Origin: Asticcacaulis sp. | Lineage (GTDB): Bacteria > Pseudomonadota > Alphaproteobacteria > Caulobacterales > Caulobacteraceae | Length of the DNA stretch: 14,411 nt | Assembly: GCF_020217185.1 (NCBI RefSeq) | Contig: NZ_JAIWNX010000307.1 | Location: forward strand, 1 to 14,411 | Reading direction: 5' to 3' | Shown here: positions 7,039-13,128 of the stretch, one piece after another | How positions within the stretch are numbered: the first letter of the stretch is position 1 | How the letters are laid out: the number at the start of each line of letters is the position of its first letter | Translations under genes and position numbers: made by a program | The notes under the pieces: model-generated | Told to the model about the DNA's origin: nothing | Databases searched by the model: none | What the model saw: only the letters and a program-made list of their open reading frames with translations

Positions 7039-8877
7039 TCACTCCGCGATAAAGCCGCCGGTCTGGCGGGCCCACAGGCGGGCATAGAGGCCCTGCGCGG
7101 CCAGAAGCTCCGCATGGGTGCCGGTTTCGATAATCCGCCCCTCTTCGAGCACCACCAGACGGTCCATCCGAGCGATGGTTGACAGCCGGTGCGCGATGGC
7201 GATGACCGTCTTGTCCTGCATCAGCTCGATCAGGCTGTCCTGAATGGCGGCTTCGACCTCGGAATCGAGCGCCGCCGTGGCTTCGTCCATGATCAGGATC
7301 GGCGCGTTTTTGAGCAGGACGCGGGCGATGGCGATGCGCTGCCTCTGACCGCCGGACAGCTTAACGCCGCGCTCCCCCACATGGGCGTCGAGGCCGGAGC
7401 GACCCTTATTGTCGCGCAGATCAGGGATGAAGTCCCAGGCGTGGGCGCGACGGGCGGCTTCGATGATCTCGTCATCCGAGGCTCCCGGCCGGCCATAGGC
7501 GATATTGGCTCGGATCGAACGGTGCAGCAACGACGTGTCCTGCGTCACCATGCCGATATGGGCGCGAAGGGAGTCCTGCGTGACGTGCGCAATATCCTGC
7601 CCGTCGATCCGGATGCGCCCTTCGCTGAGGTCGTAAAGGCGCAAAAAGACATTGACCAGCGTCGATTTGCCCGCGCCGGACGGCCCGACCAGCCCGATCT
7701 TTTCGCCCGCTGCGATGGTCAAGTCGATGCCGTTCAATGCGGGTTTGCCTTCGGCGTAATTGAAGCGGACCCGCTCAAATTGCACCTCACCCGCCGTGAC
7801 GCTCAGCGGCTTGGCGTCCGGGGCGTCGCTGACGCTGTGGGCTCTGGCGATGGTCTCGATGCCGTTCTGCACCGTGCCGATGTTTTCAAACAGGCTGGTG
7901 ACCTGAAACATCACCCAGCCGGACATGTTGAGCACGCGCTGCGTCAGGGCACCGACCAGAGCGATGGCCCCGACGGTGATCAGCCCCTGCCCCCACAGCC
8001 ACACGGCCAGCACGCCGGTCGAGAGCAGAAGGGCGGCATTGAGACAGGCCACAAGGATATCCAGCCGCGTGATCAGGCGCTGTTGCTGCTGCCATTTGGC
8101 GGTGTTGTCCTCCAGCGCCTCACGCACATAGGCGTCTTCGCGCGACGGATCGGCGAACAGCTTGACCGTCTGGATATTGGTGTAGCTATCGACCACGCGA
8201 CCGACCAGCGCCGAGCGGGCTTCGGAGGCCTGCTCAGAGGCGCTCGACAGCTTCGGCACAAAGCGCCAGCAGATCAGGCCATAGCTGATCAGCCACAGGC
8301 TCAGCGGCACGATCAGGCGGATATCGGCCTGAAAGAACAGGTAAAGCGCGCTGGAGAAATAGACCAGCACGTAGAGGAAGGTGTCGCACAGCGTGATCAG
8401 GGTGTTGCGCACGCTCGACGCGCTATCGACCACCTTGGACGCCACGCGGCCGGCAAAGTCGTTGGAGAAAAAGCTCATCGACTGACGCACCACGTGGCGG
8501 TGCGACTGCCAGCGGATCAGGGCCGGGAAGTTGGTCGTCACCCCCTGTTGCAGCAGCAGCGACTGGATCAGCACCAGCAGCGGCCAGCCAAGACCTAACA
8601 ACAACAGCATGGCGATAAAATAGTGCCCGTGCTGCGCCCAAAGCTGCGACGGCTTTGTGGTGTTGAGGATATCGACGATGTCGGCGATGAAGCGGAAGAT
8701 CATCACCTCGGTCAGGGTGACCAAGAGGCCCGCCGCCAGAACGCCGGCAAAGACGGGCCAGGTCTGACGGAGATAGACGAGAAAATAGGGCACGATCGAC
8801 GCCGGCGGCGTCGCTTCGGGATAGGGCCTGAACGGGTCGATCAGGCGCTCAAAACGGCGAAACAGGGCGGTCAGCAT
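7039..8877 (-). CDS. ABC exporter, fused membrane and ATPase domains
   Basis: A 612-residue half-transporter. The N-terminal ~340 residues form a six-helix exporter membrane domain (for example VFAGVLAAGLLVTLTEVMIF, YFIAMLLLLGLGWPLLVL). The C-terminal ATPase has Walker A GPSGAGKST at about 398-406, Q-loop MVTQD, signature LSGGQ at about 507-511, Walker B ILIMDE (Asp531, Glu532) and the switch His564 in AIAHRLS. All catalytic residues are intact, so it should work as a homodimer driving export across the inner membrane. It is of the MsbA/Mdl multidrug or lipid exporter type; the substrate is unknown. An ATG at 8907 would add ten residues (MRAAPSESCA); I prefer 8877, though neither has a strong ribosome site. 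It is divergent from the MAPEG gene, sharing a 111-nt promoter gap. Confidence is in the family; the start is less sure. Confidence 0.93.
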   Translation of the reverse strand: MLTALFRRFERLIDPFRPYPEATPPASIVPYFLVYLRQTWPVFAGVLAAGLLVTLTEVMIFRFIADIVDILNTTKPSQLWAQHGHYFIAMLLLLGLGWPLLVLIQSLLLQQGVTTNFPALIRWQSHRHVVRQSMSFFSNDFAGRVASKVVDSASSVRNTLITLCDTFLYVLVYFSSALYLFFQADIRLIVPLSLWLISYGLICWRFVPKLSSASEQASEARSALVGRVVDSYTNIQTVKLFADPSREDAYVREALEDNTAKWQQQQRLITRLDILVACLNAALLLSTGVLAVWLWGQGLITVGAIALVGALTQRVLNMSGWVMFQVTSLFENIGTVQNGIETIARAHSVSDAPDAKPLSVTAGEVQFERVRFNYAEGKPALNGIDLTIAAGEKIGLVGPSGAGKSTLVNVFLRLYDLSEGRIRIDGQDIAHVTQDSLRAHIGMVTQDTSLLHRSIRANIAYGRPGASDDEIIEAARRAHAWDFIPDLRDNKGRSGLDAHVGERGVKLSGGQRQRIAIARVLLKNAPILIMDEATAALDSEVEAAIQDSLIELMQDKTVIAIAHRLSTIARMDRLVVLEEGRIIETGTHAELLAAQGLYARLWARQTGGFIAE

Positions 8878-8988
8878 GGCACAGCTTTCGGATGGGGCCG
8901 CACGCATGGCAGCCGCGCCGGTCAGGAGGCGTCAGTAGCCGAAAGCGGCGGATCGTGTCATGCTCAAAAACATGAAAACGGAGGTTCC

Positions 8989-9408
8989 ATGCCCAATACG
9001 CTTCTGATCCTGTGGCCGATGGGCGCGCTGGCCGCCCTCACCTTTGTCATGCTGACGGGTATCCTGATCACGCGCATCGCCGCGGCCAAGGCCGGACAGG
9101 TGACGCCGCGCGACTTCGCTTTTGGCGAAAGCGAGCGGGTGCCGAAACAGAGCCGCCTGATCAGCCGCAACTATTCGAGCCTGTTTGAGCTGCCGGTGCT
9201 GTTCTACGTTCTGTGCCTGATGCTGTTTGTCACGAAAACGGTCAGCGATGTGCAACTGATACTGGCCTGGGCCTATGTGGCCTTGCGGGTCCTGCATAGC
9301 CTGATCCACGTGACGATCAACCACATCCTGTTCCGCCTGCTGGCCTTTGCGGGGTCCGTGACGGTGCTGCTGACGATGTGGGTGCTGTTTTTTGTGCGGC
9401 TGGCGTAA
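8989..9408 (+). CDS. MAPEG family membrane protein
   Basis: A 139-residue membrane protein with four hydrophobic segments: LILWPMGALAALTFVMLTGI, LFELPVLFYVLCLMLFV, VQLILAWAYVALRVLHSLIH and LLAFAGSVTVLLTMWVLFFV. The loop SRNYSSLFELPVLFYVLCLM and the VALRVLHSLIHVTINH stretch match the MAPEG family (eicosanoid and glutathione metabolism relatives). Bacterial members are mostly uncharacterised; glutathione-dependent chemistry on lipophilic compounds is the family theme, but activity here is not shown. The start is fixed by GGAGG five bases before the ATG at 8989, although the frame stays open far upstream into the antisense of the ABC gene. It is divergent from the ABC exporter and convergent with sugE. 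Confidence 0.88.
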   Translation: MPNTLLILWPMGALAALTFVMLTGILITRIAAAKAGQVTPRDFAFGESERVPKQSRLISRNYSSLFELPVLFYVLCLMLFVTKTVSDVQLILAWAYVALRVLHSLIHVTINHILFRLLAFAGSVTVLLTMWVLFFVRLA

Positions 9409-9415
9409 AAGCGCG

Positions 9416-9560
9416 CTCCATTATACCTCCCCGCCTTTGGCGGGGAGCCGGGCGGCCGGTGCCGGGGACCGCACGAGCCTGTCTGAGCCTAAGCGAAGAC
9501 GGGTGGGATGTGGTGGTGGGGGCCTTTCTGAGAGCGCGTTTCGTTCAGGTTGAATCATAA
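9416..9560. repeat. REP-type intergenic repeat region
   Basis: The 158-nt gap between the convergent MAPEG and sugE genes is filled by repeat-like sequence. A perfect 9-bp hairpin, CTCCCCGCC (9427-9435) and GGCGGGGAG (9439-9447) with a TTT loop, is followed by C/G-rich spacer, a GGTGGTGGGGG tract and, on the minus strand, GATTCAACCTGAACG then AAACGCGCTC. Blocks like these occur in many copies in alphaproteobacterial genomes (established in general; not checked for this strain). The hairpin may also end transcription of MAPEG. Confidence 0.65.
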
Positions 9561-9566
9561 ACAGGC

Positions 9567-9902
9567 TTAAGCCGCCGTCGCCTTGAGCCCGATAATCGCC
9601 ACCAGCAGCATCCCCAGAAACAGGAGCCGCATCGGCGTCACGGCCTCGTGGAACAGCACGATGCCGAGGATCGCCGCCCCCAGCGCCCCGATGCCCACCC
9701 ACACGCCATAGGCCGTGCCGATGGGCAGGCTTTGCGCAGCCCTGGCCAGCAAAAACATACTCCCGGCCAGCGTCACCAGCGTGAACAGGCTCGGCACGGG
9801 CTTCGTAAAGCCGTGGCTGTATTTCAGCCCGATGGCCCAGCACACCTCCAGCAGCCCGGCAATAATCAGATACACCCACGGCATCGGCAAGACCGTCGTC
9901 AT
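9567..9902 (-). CDS. sugE: Gdx/SugE-type SMR guanidinium exporter
   Basis: A 111-residue small multidrug resistance protein with four helices. Helix 1 carries the essential acidic residue in GLLEVCWAIGLKYSHGF (Glu19, equivalent to Glu13 of E. coli SugE). Further matches are SLPIGTAYGVWVGIGALGAA and the C-terminal MRLLFLGMLLVAIIGLK. The GLLEVxWAxGLKYxxGF pattern places it in the Gdx (guanidinium/proton antiporter) group rather than the EmrE polyaromatic-cation group. It would export guanidinium as an antiparallel dimer in the inner membrane. The start at 9902 is set by AAAGGAG eight bases upstream; an ATG at 9926 lies 24 nt further upstream, ahead of that ribosome site. The leader contains a probable guanidine-III riboswitch, which supports the substrate. 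An ATG six codons downstream would match the E. coli N-terminus but lacks a ribosome site. Confidence 0.93.
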   Translation of the reverse strand: MTTVLPMPWVYLIIAGLLEVCWAIGLKYSHGFTKPVPSLFTLVTLAGSMFLLARAAQSLPIGTAYGVWVGIGALGAAILGIVLFHEAVTPMRLLFLGMLLVAIIGLKATAA

Positions 9903-9930
9903 GACAGACTCCTTTGAAAACATCATGTCA

Positions 9931-10043
9931 GGGAGCGTCGTCTTGTCTGCCCGGCCTTTTTGCCGCGCACCCGTACCCCAAAACCGCGTGGCACTTTTGG
10001 GGATGCGCTGACTCCGGTCCCGGTACGGCGCGTCTCGTCGGGA
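9931..10043 (-). promoter_or_regulatory. Candidate guanidine-III (ykkC-III) riboswitch, linker interrupted by a REP
   Basis: On the minus strand, TCCCG (10043-10039) and CGGGA (10022-10018) form P1 around ACGAGACGCGCCGTAC. That loop matches, at 14 of 16 positions, the loop I remember from the Thermobifida fusca guanidine-III aptamer. Downstream, GACAAGACGACGC (9947-9935) matches the conserved 3' strand at 12 of 13. GCGCCGT (10031-10025) can pair with ACGACGC (9941-9935) as the pseudoknot, with one C-A mismatch (10028 with 9938). The known aptamer has only a few bases between these halves; here about 70 nt including a REP palindrome intervene. The 3' strand lies about 20 nt before the sugE ribosome site, as expected for translational control. 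Family, location and gene fit; whether it still works is uncertain. Confidence 0.75.
9965..10008. repeat. 44-nt REP-type palindrome, copy B
   Basis: Outer arms GCGCA (9965-9969) and TGCGC (10004-10008) and inner arms CCCCAAAA (9976-9983) and TTTTGGGG (9995-10002) form an imperfect hairpin. It is exactly as long as the palindrome at 5692-5735 and matches it at 30 of 44 aligned positions without gaps. It lies inside the linker of the riboswitch candidate. Confidence 0.75.
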
Positions 10044-10100
10044 ACAGATAAGCTATAGCAAATGCGGCACGCCGGATAAAGCCCTGATCGGCCTCAGCTT

Positions 10101-10130
10101 TTGACCACATTACAGGCCTGTAAGTTATTA
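10101..10130 (+). promoter_or_regulatory. Candidate promoter with a 14-bp operator-like dyad
   Basis: TTGACC at 10101-10106 resembles a -35 box. A perfect 14-bp palindrome, TTACAGGCCTGTAA, follows at 10110-10123, then TTATTA at 10125-10130 as a weak -10 at 18-nt spacing. A symmetric site lying between -35 and -10 with a long spacer is the layout used by MerR-family activators; no regulator gene is in the window. The strand fits the small-peptide operon downstream, leaving a leader of about 160 nt. An AT-rich stretch follows to about 10196. Confidence 0.4.
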
Positions 10131-10295
10131 CACAAAATTCATTAAATAAATCAAATGATTAAATCCCGTTCATGACGTTCATTTAATTTGAAACTATCGG
10201 CGGGCTGCGGCATACCCACATCACCGGCGGACGAAACGCCGCCCCACACAAGCAAACCTTAAACCGAATACTTATCTAACCGAAAGGATATCGAC

Positions 10296-10370
10296 ATGCA
10301 AATCTCTCTGACCGGCGCCACCTTCCTCAGCTTTGCAGCCTTCCTGACCATCGCCCTGCTCAGCATCTGA
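10296..10370 (+). CDS. Tiny single-helix membrane peptide, copy 1 of 3
   Basis: A 24-residue peptide: polar start MQISLTG, then one hydrophobic helix (TFLSFAAFLTIALLSI) to the C-terminus. GAAAGGA ends nine bases before the ATG and is a good ribosome site. It shares M-x3-LTG, FLSFAA and ALLxI with the third copy and a looser FLS, LLxI pattern with the second, so it is one of three tandem paralogues. Conservation of sequence between the copies is the main evidence for translation. Function is unknown; such peptides often bind and tune a larger membrane protein, or act as type I-like toxins. This one has no charged residue in its helix. Confidence 0.65.
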   Translation: MQISLTGATFLSFAAFLTIALLSI

Positions 10371-10403
10371 GCCATTACTTGCACACACCGAAAGATATAC
10401 ACC

Positions 10404-10481
10404 ATGACCCGCTACCTCACCCCGCTCTACTTCCTGTCGATCACCGCCTTCTGCGTGATCTCGCTCCTCACCATCGCTTAA
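10404..10481 (+). CDS. Tiny single-helix membrane peptide, copy 2 of 3
   Basis: A 25-residue peptide, MTRYLTPLYFLSITAFCVIS followed by LLTIA. It keeps the layout of its neighbours (L-T at 5-6, FLS at 10-12, LLxI at the end) but has a Pro in place of Gly at 7, an Arg-Tyr N-terminus that favours an inside N-terminus, and one Cys. The ribosome site is weaker (GAAAGA, spacing 9). It starts 33 nt after copy 1 ends. It is the most divergent of the three, suggesting an old duplication or specialisation. Confidence 0.65.
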   Translation: MTRYLTPLYFLSITAFCVISLLTIA

Positions 10482-10492
10482 GGATAAGTCCC

Positions 10493-10567
10493 ATGACCAA
10501 CGCATTAACCGGCCTGTTCTTCCTGTCGTTTGCCGCCCTCGCCACCGTCGCCCTGCTCGTCATCTGA
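10493..10567 (+). CDS. Tiny single-helix membrane peptide, copy 3 of 3
   Basis: A 24-residue peptide, MTNALTGLFFLSFAALATVA followed by LLVI. It begins 11 nt after copy 2 ends, with AAGGA about seven bases before the ATG, so translation is probably coupled. It matches copy 1 at M, LTG, FLSFAA, T, ALL and the final I, that is at well over half of its residues. It is predicted to be a single membrane-spanning helix with almost no soluble part. Family not recognised. Confidence 0.65.
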   Translation: MTNALTGLFFLSFAALATVALLVI

Positions 10568-10611
10568 GCGATGCTGACAGATGAGTAATGCGTAACGACA
10601 GGGAGGCGCTG

Positions 10612-10671
10612 ATGCCCACCGCACAGCCAAACACCAAAACCAAACGGCCAAAAAAACGGGCGGAAGACTGA
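10612..10671 (+). CDS. Possible 19-residue basic peptide (MPTAQPNTKTKRPKKRAED)
   Basis: A very strong Shine-Dalgarno, GGGAGG, ends five bases before the ATG. The peptide has no hydrophobic segment, is rich in Lys, Arg and Pro, and ends inside the terminator stem (stop at 10669-10671). It is 44 nt downstream of the third membrane peptide on the same strand. The ribosome site is better than those of the peptides before it, which argues that it is translated. Ribosomes finishing here would cover the left arm of the terminator, so translation could influence termination. It may still be a chance frame. Confidence 0.4.
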   Translation: MPTAQPNTKTKRPKKRAED

Positions 10672-10693
10672 TCTTCCGCCCGTTTGTTTTTTT
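10650..10693. terminator. Bidirectional intrinsic terminator
   Basis: A perfect 13-bp stem, AAACGGGCGGAAG (10654-10666) and CTTCCGCCCGTTT (10673-10685), with a 6-nt loop. On the plus strand it is followed by G and a T7 run (10687-10693). On the minus strand the stem runs into a U-tract from the A7 at 10650-10656. It ends the small-peptide operon from the left and fumC from the right. Confidence 0.92.
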
Positions 10694-10712
10694 GCCGAAA
10701 CCGACCCGCCAA

Positions 10713-12227
10713 TTAACCGGGGCTGACCATGTTTTCCGGGCGGACGTACTGATCGAACTCTTCGTTGGTCAGGTAGCCGCCGCCGACCGCCTCTTCGCGC
10801 AGCGTCGTGCCGTTCTTGTGCGCGGTCTTGGCGATCTTGGCGCAGGCATCATAGCCCAGACGCCCGTTCAGCGCCGTCACCAGCATCAGCGAGTTTTCGA
10901 CGCCCTTACGGATATTGTCGATCCGCGGCTCGATCCCCACCACGCAGTTGTCGGTGAACGACACGGCCGCATCGGCCAAGAGGCGCACCGATTGCAGGAA
11001 GTTATAGGCCATGACCGGGTTAAAGACGTTCAGTTCAAAATGCCCCTGCGAACCCGCAAACGTCAGGGCCGCATGGTTGCCGAACACCTGCACGCAGACC
11101 TGAGTGAGCGCCTCGCACTGGGTCGGGTTGACCTTGCCTGGCATGATGGACGAGCCGGGCTCGTTTTCCGGCAGCGCCAGTTCGCCCAGACCCGCGCGCG
11201 GGCCGGAGCCGAGGAAACGGATATCGTTGGCGATCTTGAACAGCGACGCGGCCACCGTATTGATGGCCCCGTGCGAGAAGACCATGGCGTCGTGCGCCGC
11301 CAGCGCTTCAAACTTGTTCGGCGCCGTGGTGAAGCCAAGGCCCGTGATGCGCGCAATGGCTTCGGCCACGCCCTCGGCAAAGCCGATCGGCGCGTTGAGC
11401 CCGGTGCCGACCGCCGTGCCGCCCTGCGCCAGTTGCATCAGCGCCGGCAGCGTCGATTCAATGCGCGCAATGCCGTTTTCGACCTGCTTGGCATAGCCCG
11501 AAAACTCCTGACCGAGCGTCAAGGGTGTGGCGTCCTGCGTATGGGTGCGGCCGATCTTGATGATCTCGGCCCAGGCCTTCGCCTTGGCATCGAGCGCGGC
11601 GTGCAGGTGCTTCAGCGCCGGCAAGAGGTCGTGCACGATCTGCTCGGCGCAGGCCACGTGCATGGCCGTCGGATAGGTGTCGTTCGACGACTGCGACATG
11701 TTGACGTGGTCGTTGGGGTGCACCGGCTTTTTCGAGCCCATCTCACCGCCCAGAATTTCGATGGCGCGGTTGGAGATGACTTCGTTGGCGTTCATGTTGG
11801 ACTGCGTGCCCGAACCGGTCTGCCACACCACCAGAGGGAAGTGGTCATTGAGCTTGCCCTCGATCACTTCGTTGGCGGCCTGAATGATGGCATTGGCGAT
11901 GGTGGCGTCCAGCTTGCCCAGAGACTGATTGGTTTCCGCCGCCGCGCGCTTGACGATCCCCAGCGCCCGCACCACCGGCAGGGGCTGCTTTTCCCAGCCG
12001 ATCTTGAAATTGCCGAGGCTGCGCTGCGCCTGCGCGCCCCAGTATTTCGAATTATCGACCTCGATGGGGCCGAAGGTATCGGTTTCGGTACGGGTAGTTT
12101 TGGTCATGACGGGAGTCTCCGTTACTGCCGGGGCATCCACGACCGGGGCCTGAGACGCTTGGGTCTTTGCCGTAGTCTGAGTCTTTTGGGCCTTCGATTT
12201 TTTCTTGCCGAACAACCAGCCGAACAT
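10713..12227 (-). CDS. fumC: Class II fumarate hydratase with N-terminal extension
   Basis: The enzyme reversibly hydrates fumarate to (S)-malate in the TCA cycle and works as a cytosolic homotetramer without an iron-sulfur cluster. Family features are clear: [56 protein letters not shown] with the catalytic His, and the signature [11 protein letters not shown] with the loop serine. From the inner ATG at 12107 the protein would be 464 residues, matching E. coli FumC (467), with the catalytic His at 189. The frame opens earlier, at 12227, behind a near-consensus AGGAGG nine bases upstream. That gives 504 residues and a 40-residue extension ([15 protein letters not shown], then Thr/Ala/Val/Pro-rich). 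The inner ATG has only GGAG at a nine-base gap. I annotate the long form because of the stronger ribosome site. It ends at a shared bidirectional terminator. Confidence 0.93.
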   Translation of the reverse strand: MFGWLFGKKKSKAQKTQTTAKTQASQAPVVDAPAVTETPVMTKTTRTETDTFGPIEVDNSKYWGAQAQRSLGNFKIGWEKQPLPVVRALGIVKRAAAETNQSLGKLDATIANAIIQAANEVIEGKLNDHFPLVVWQTGSGTQSNMNANEVISNRAIEILGGEMGSKKPVHPNDHVNMSQSSNDTYPTAMHVACAEQIVHDLLPALKHLHAALDAKAKAWAEIIKIGRTHTQDATPLTLGQEFSGYAKQVENGIARIESTLPALMQLAQGGTAVGTGLNAPIGFAEGVAEAIARITGLGFTTAPNKFEALAAHDAMVFSHGAINTVAASLFKIANDIRFLGSGPRAGLGELALPENEPGSSIMPGKVNPTQCEALTQVCVQVFGNHAALTFAGSQGHFELNVFNPVMAYNFLQSVRLLADAAVSFTDNCVVGIEPRIDNIRKGVENSLMLVTALNGRLGYDACAKIAKTAHKNGTTLREEAVGGGYLTNEEFDQYVRPENMVSPG

Positions 12228-12537
12228 GGATGCACCCCTCCTGAAAATCTGCGGCTTTCAGTGGAACATTTGCCCCAAAAGGGCAAGGGGTTTTGTGGGG
12301 GGGGAACTCTTCAAGCCATTGTTCGGGTCAGCATGGCGAATAAAAGTCGGCAATGTGCGCCTTGACTTTTTCACACTCTAATCTCAAAGTTGAAAAAATA
12401 CAGTGATTGTAATTTTTGAGTGCGTAAAATGTTTCGTTACGGGCAACGCGATGATAATCTGCTGCGTTGCATTGATAAACATAGAAAGCGATTTCGGCAC
12501 TCAAGTGAGTTCGAAATTCATTTTCAGGAGGGGCAAT
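12228..12537. promoter_or_regulatory. fumC leader and divergent promoter region
   Basis: This 310-nt gap marks the change from high-GC backbone to AT-rich DNA at about 12360. On the fumC side are the AGGAGG site (12237-12242), a hairpin beside it (CTGAAA 12241-12246, TTTCAG 12256-12261), a second hairpin (TTGCCC 12270-12275, GGGCAA 12281-12286) and a G8 run at 12297-12304. On the plus side, TAAAAT at 12425-12430 could be a -10 for the AT-rich operon, but no good -35 accompanies it. No gene seen; a frame open from 12403 has no ribosome site. Confidence 0.4.
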
Positions 12538-13128
12538 ATGTCACTGCAAATATTAGGATTTGTGGCCAATGCTTTATCTATATTAGCGATACCATTCGCA
12601 GTGCTTAATTCTAAACAAAACATCGTTCCATACATAGATAACAAATTTTCCGCGGCGATGCTTTTTTTAGCTGCATCCGTAATATTTATTCTTTGCATTA
12701 AAGAATATATAGAAAAAAATAAAGGAAAAACATATAAAAACGATGATGAAATAAAAAAAGCTATGTTTAACATAATAAAAAATAGCGGAAGCACCGTTAT
12801 TGTAACCAGAAATATGTCGTGGTCTAACGATAAGGATATAGAAAATGAATTGGGCAGAAAATCATCACATGGAGACTTGAAAATATACTTGCAACATATA
12901 CCAAATAACTTAGATGAAATTGCAAATTTAAAAAATTCTATGAAAAAATACAATTTAAATTTTACGCCATCTTGTCGATTCACGATTTCCAATAATGGAC
13001 ATCATAATGAGGCAATGCATATAGCAGTACCCGGAAACGGTAAACATTCTATATATAGTTACAGCTCAAATGACGGTCCGATTTTTTATCTCGCAAAAGA
13101 TTTAGTTAGGCTTCTTGAAACCTCATGA
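12538..13128 (+). CDS. Two-helix membrane protein with PLD-like-looking cytosolic domain
   Basis: A 196-residue protein. The start at 12538 is set by AGGAGG eight bases upstream; the frame is open back to 12403 but without a ribosome site. Two helices lie at about residues 4-24 (ILGFVANALSILAIPFAVL) and 38-56 (SAAMLFLAASVIFILCIKEY), then a Lys-rich linker. The domain at about 69-196 alternates strand and helix: EIKKAMFNIIKNSGSTVIVT, NMSWSNDKDIENELGRKSS, LKIYLQHI, then CRFTISNNGHHNEAMHI, KHSIYSY and PIFYLAKDLVRLLE. This order resembles phospholipase-D-superfamily sensor domains, but no HxKx4D motif is present, so it would not be catalytic. That assignment is my inference. Its stop overlaps the methyltransferase start (ATGA), implying translational coupling and a joint function. 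Confidence 0.75.
   Translation: MSLQILGFVANALSILAIPFAVLNSKQNIVPYIDNKFSAAMLFLAASVIFILCIKEYIEKNKGKTYKNDDEIKKAMFNIIKNSGSTVIVTRNMSWSNDKDIENELGRKSSHGDLKIYLQHIPNNLDEIANLKNSMKKYNLNFTPSCRFTISNNGHHNEAMHIAVPGNGKHSIYSYSSNDGPIFYLAKDLVRLLETS

Noticed and set aside
7189..8598. A 469-residue plus-strand frame
   Set aside because: It lies entirely opposite the ABC exporter and has the same mirror-frame composition.
9903..10110. Guanidine-II (mini-ykkC) riboswitch upstream of sugE
   Set aside because: That class needs two small GC hairpins with ACGR loops. The ACGA sequences present are not enclosed by such stems; the guanidine-III pattern fits better.
10692..12365. A 557-residue plus-strand frame across fumC
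   Set aside because: It is the antisense of a clearly identified fumarase, rich in Arg/His/Asp/Gln as expected for a mirror frame of GC-rich code, and has no ribosome site.
12403..12537. N-terminal extension of the two-helix membrane protein
   Set aside because: The extra 45 residues are Cys/Ile-rich without pattern, overlap the likely promoter, and the strong AGGAGG sits before the inner ATG at 12538.
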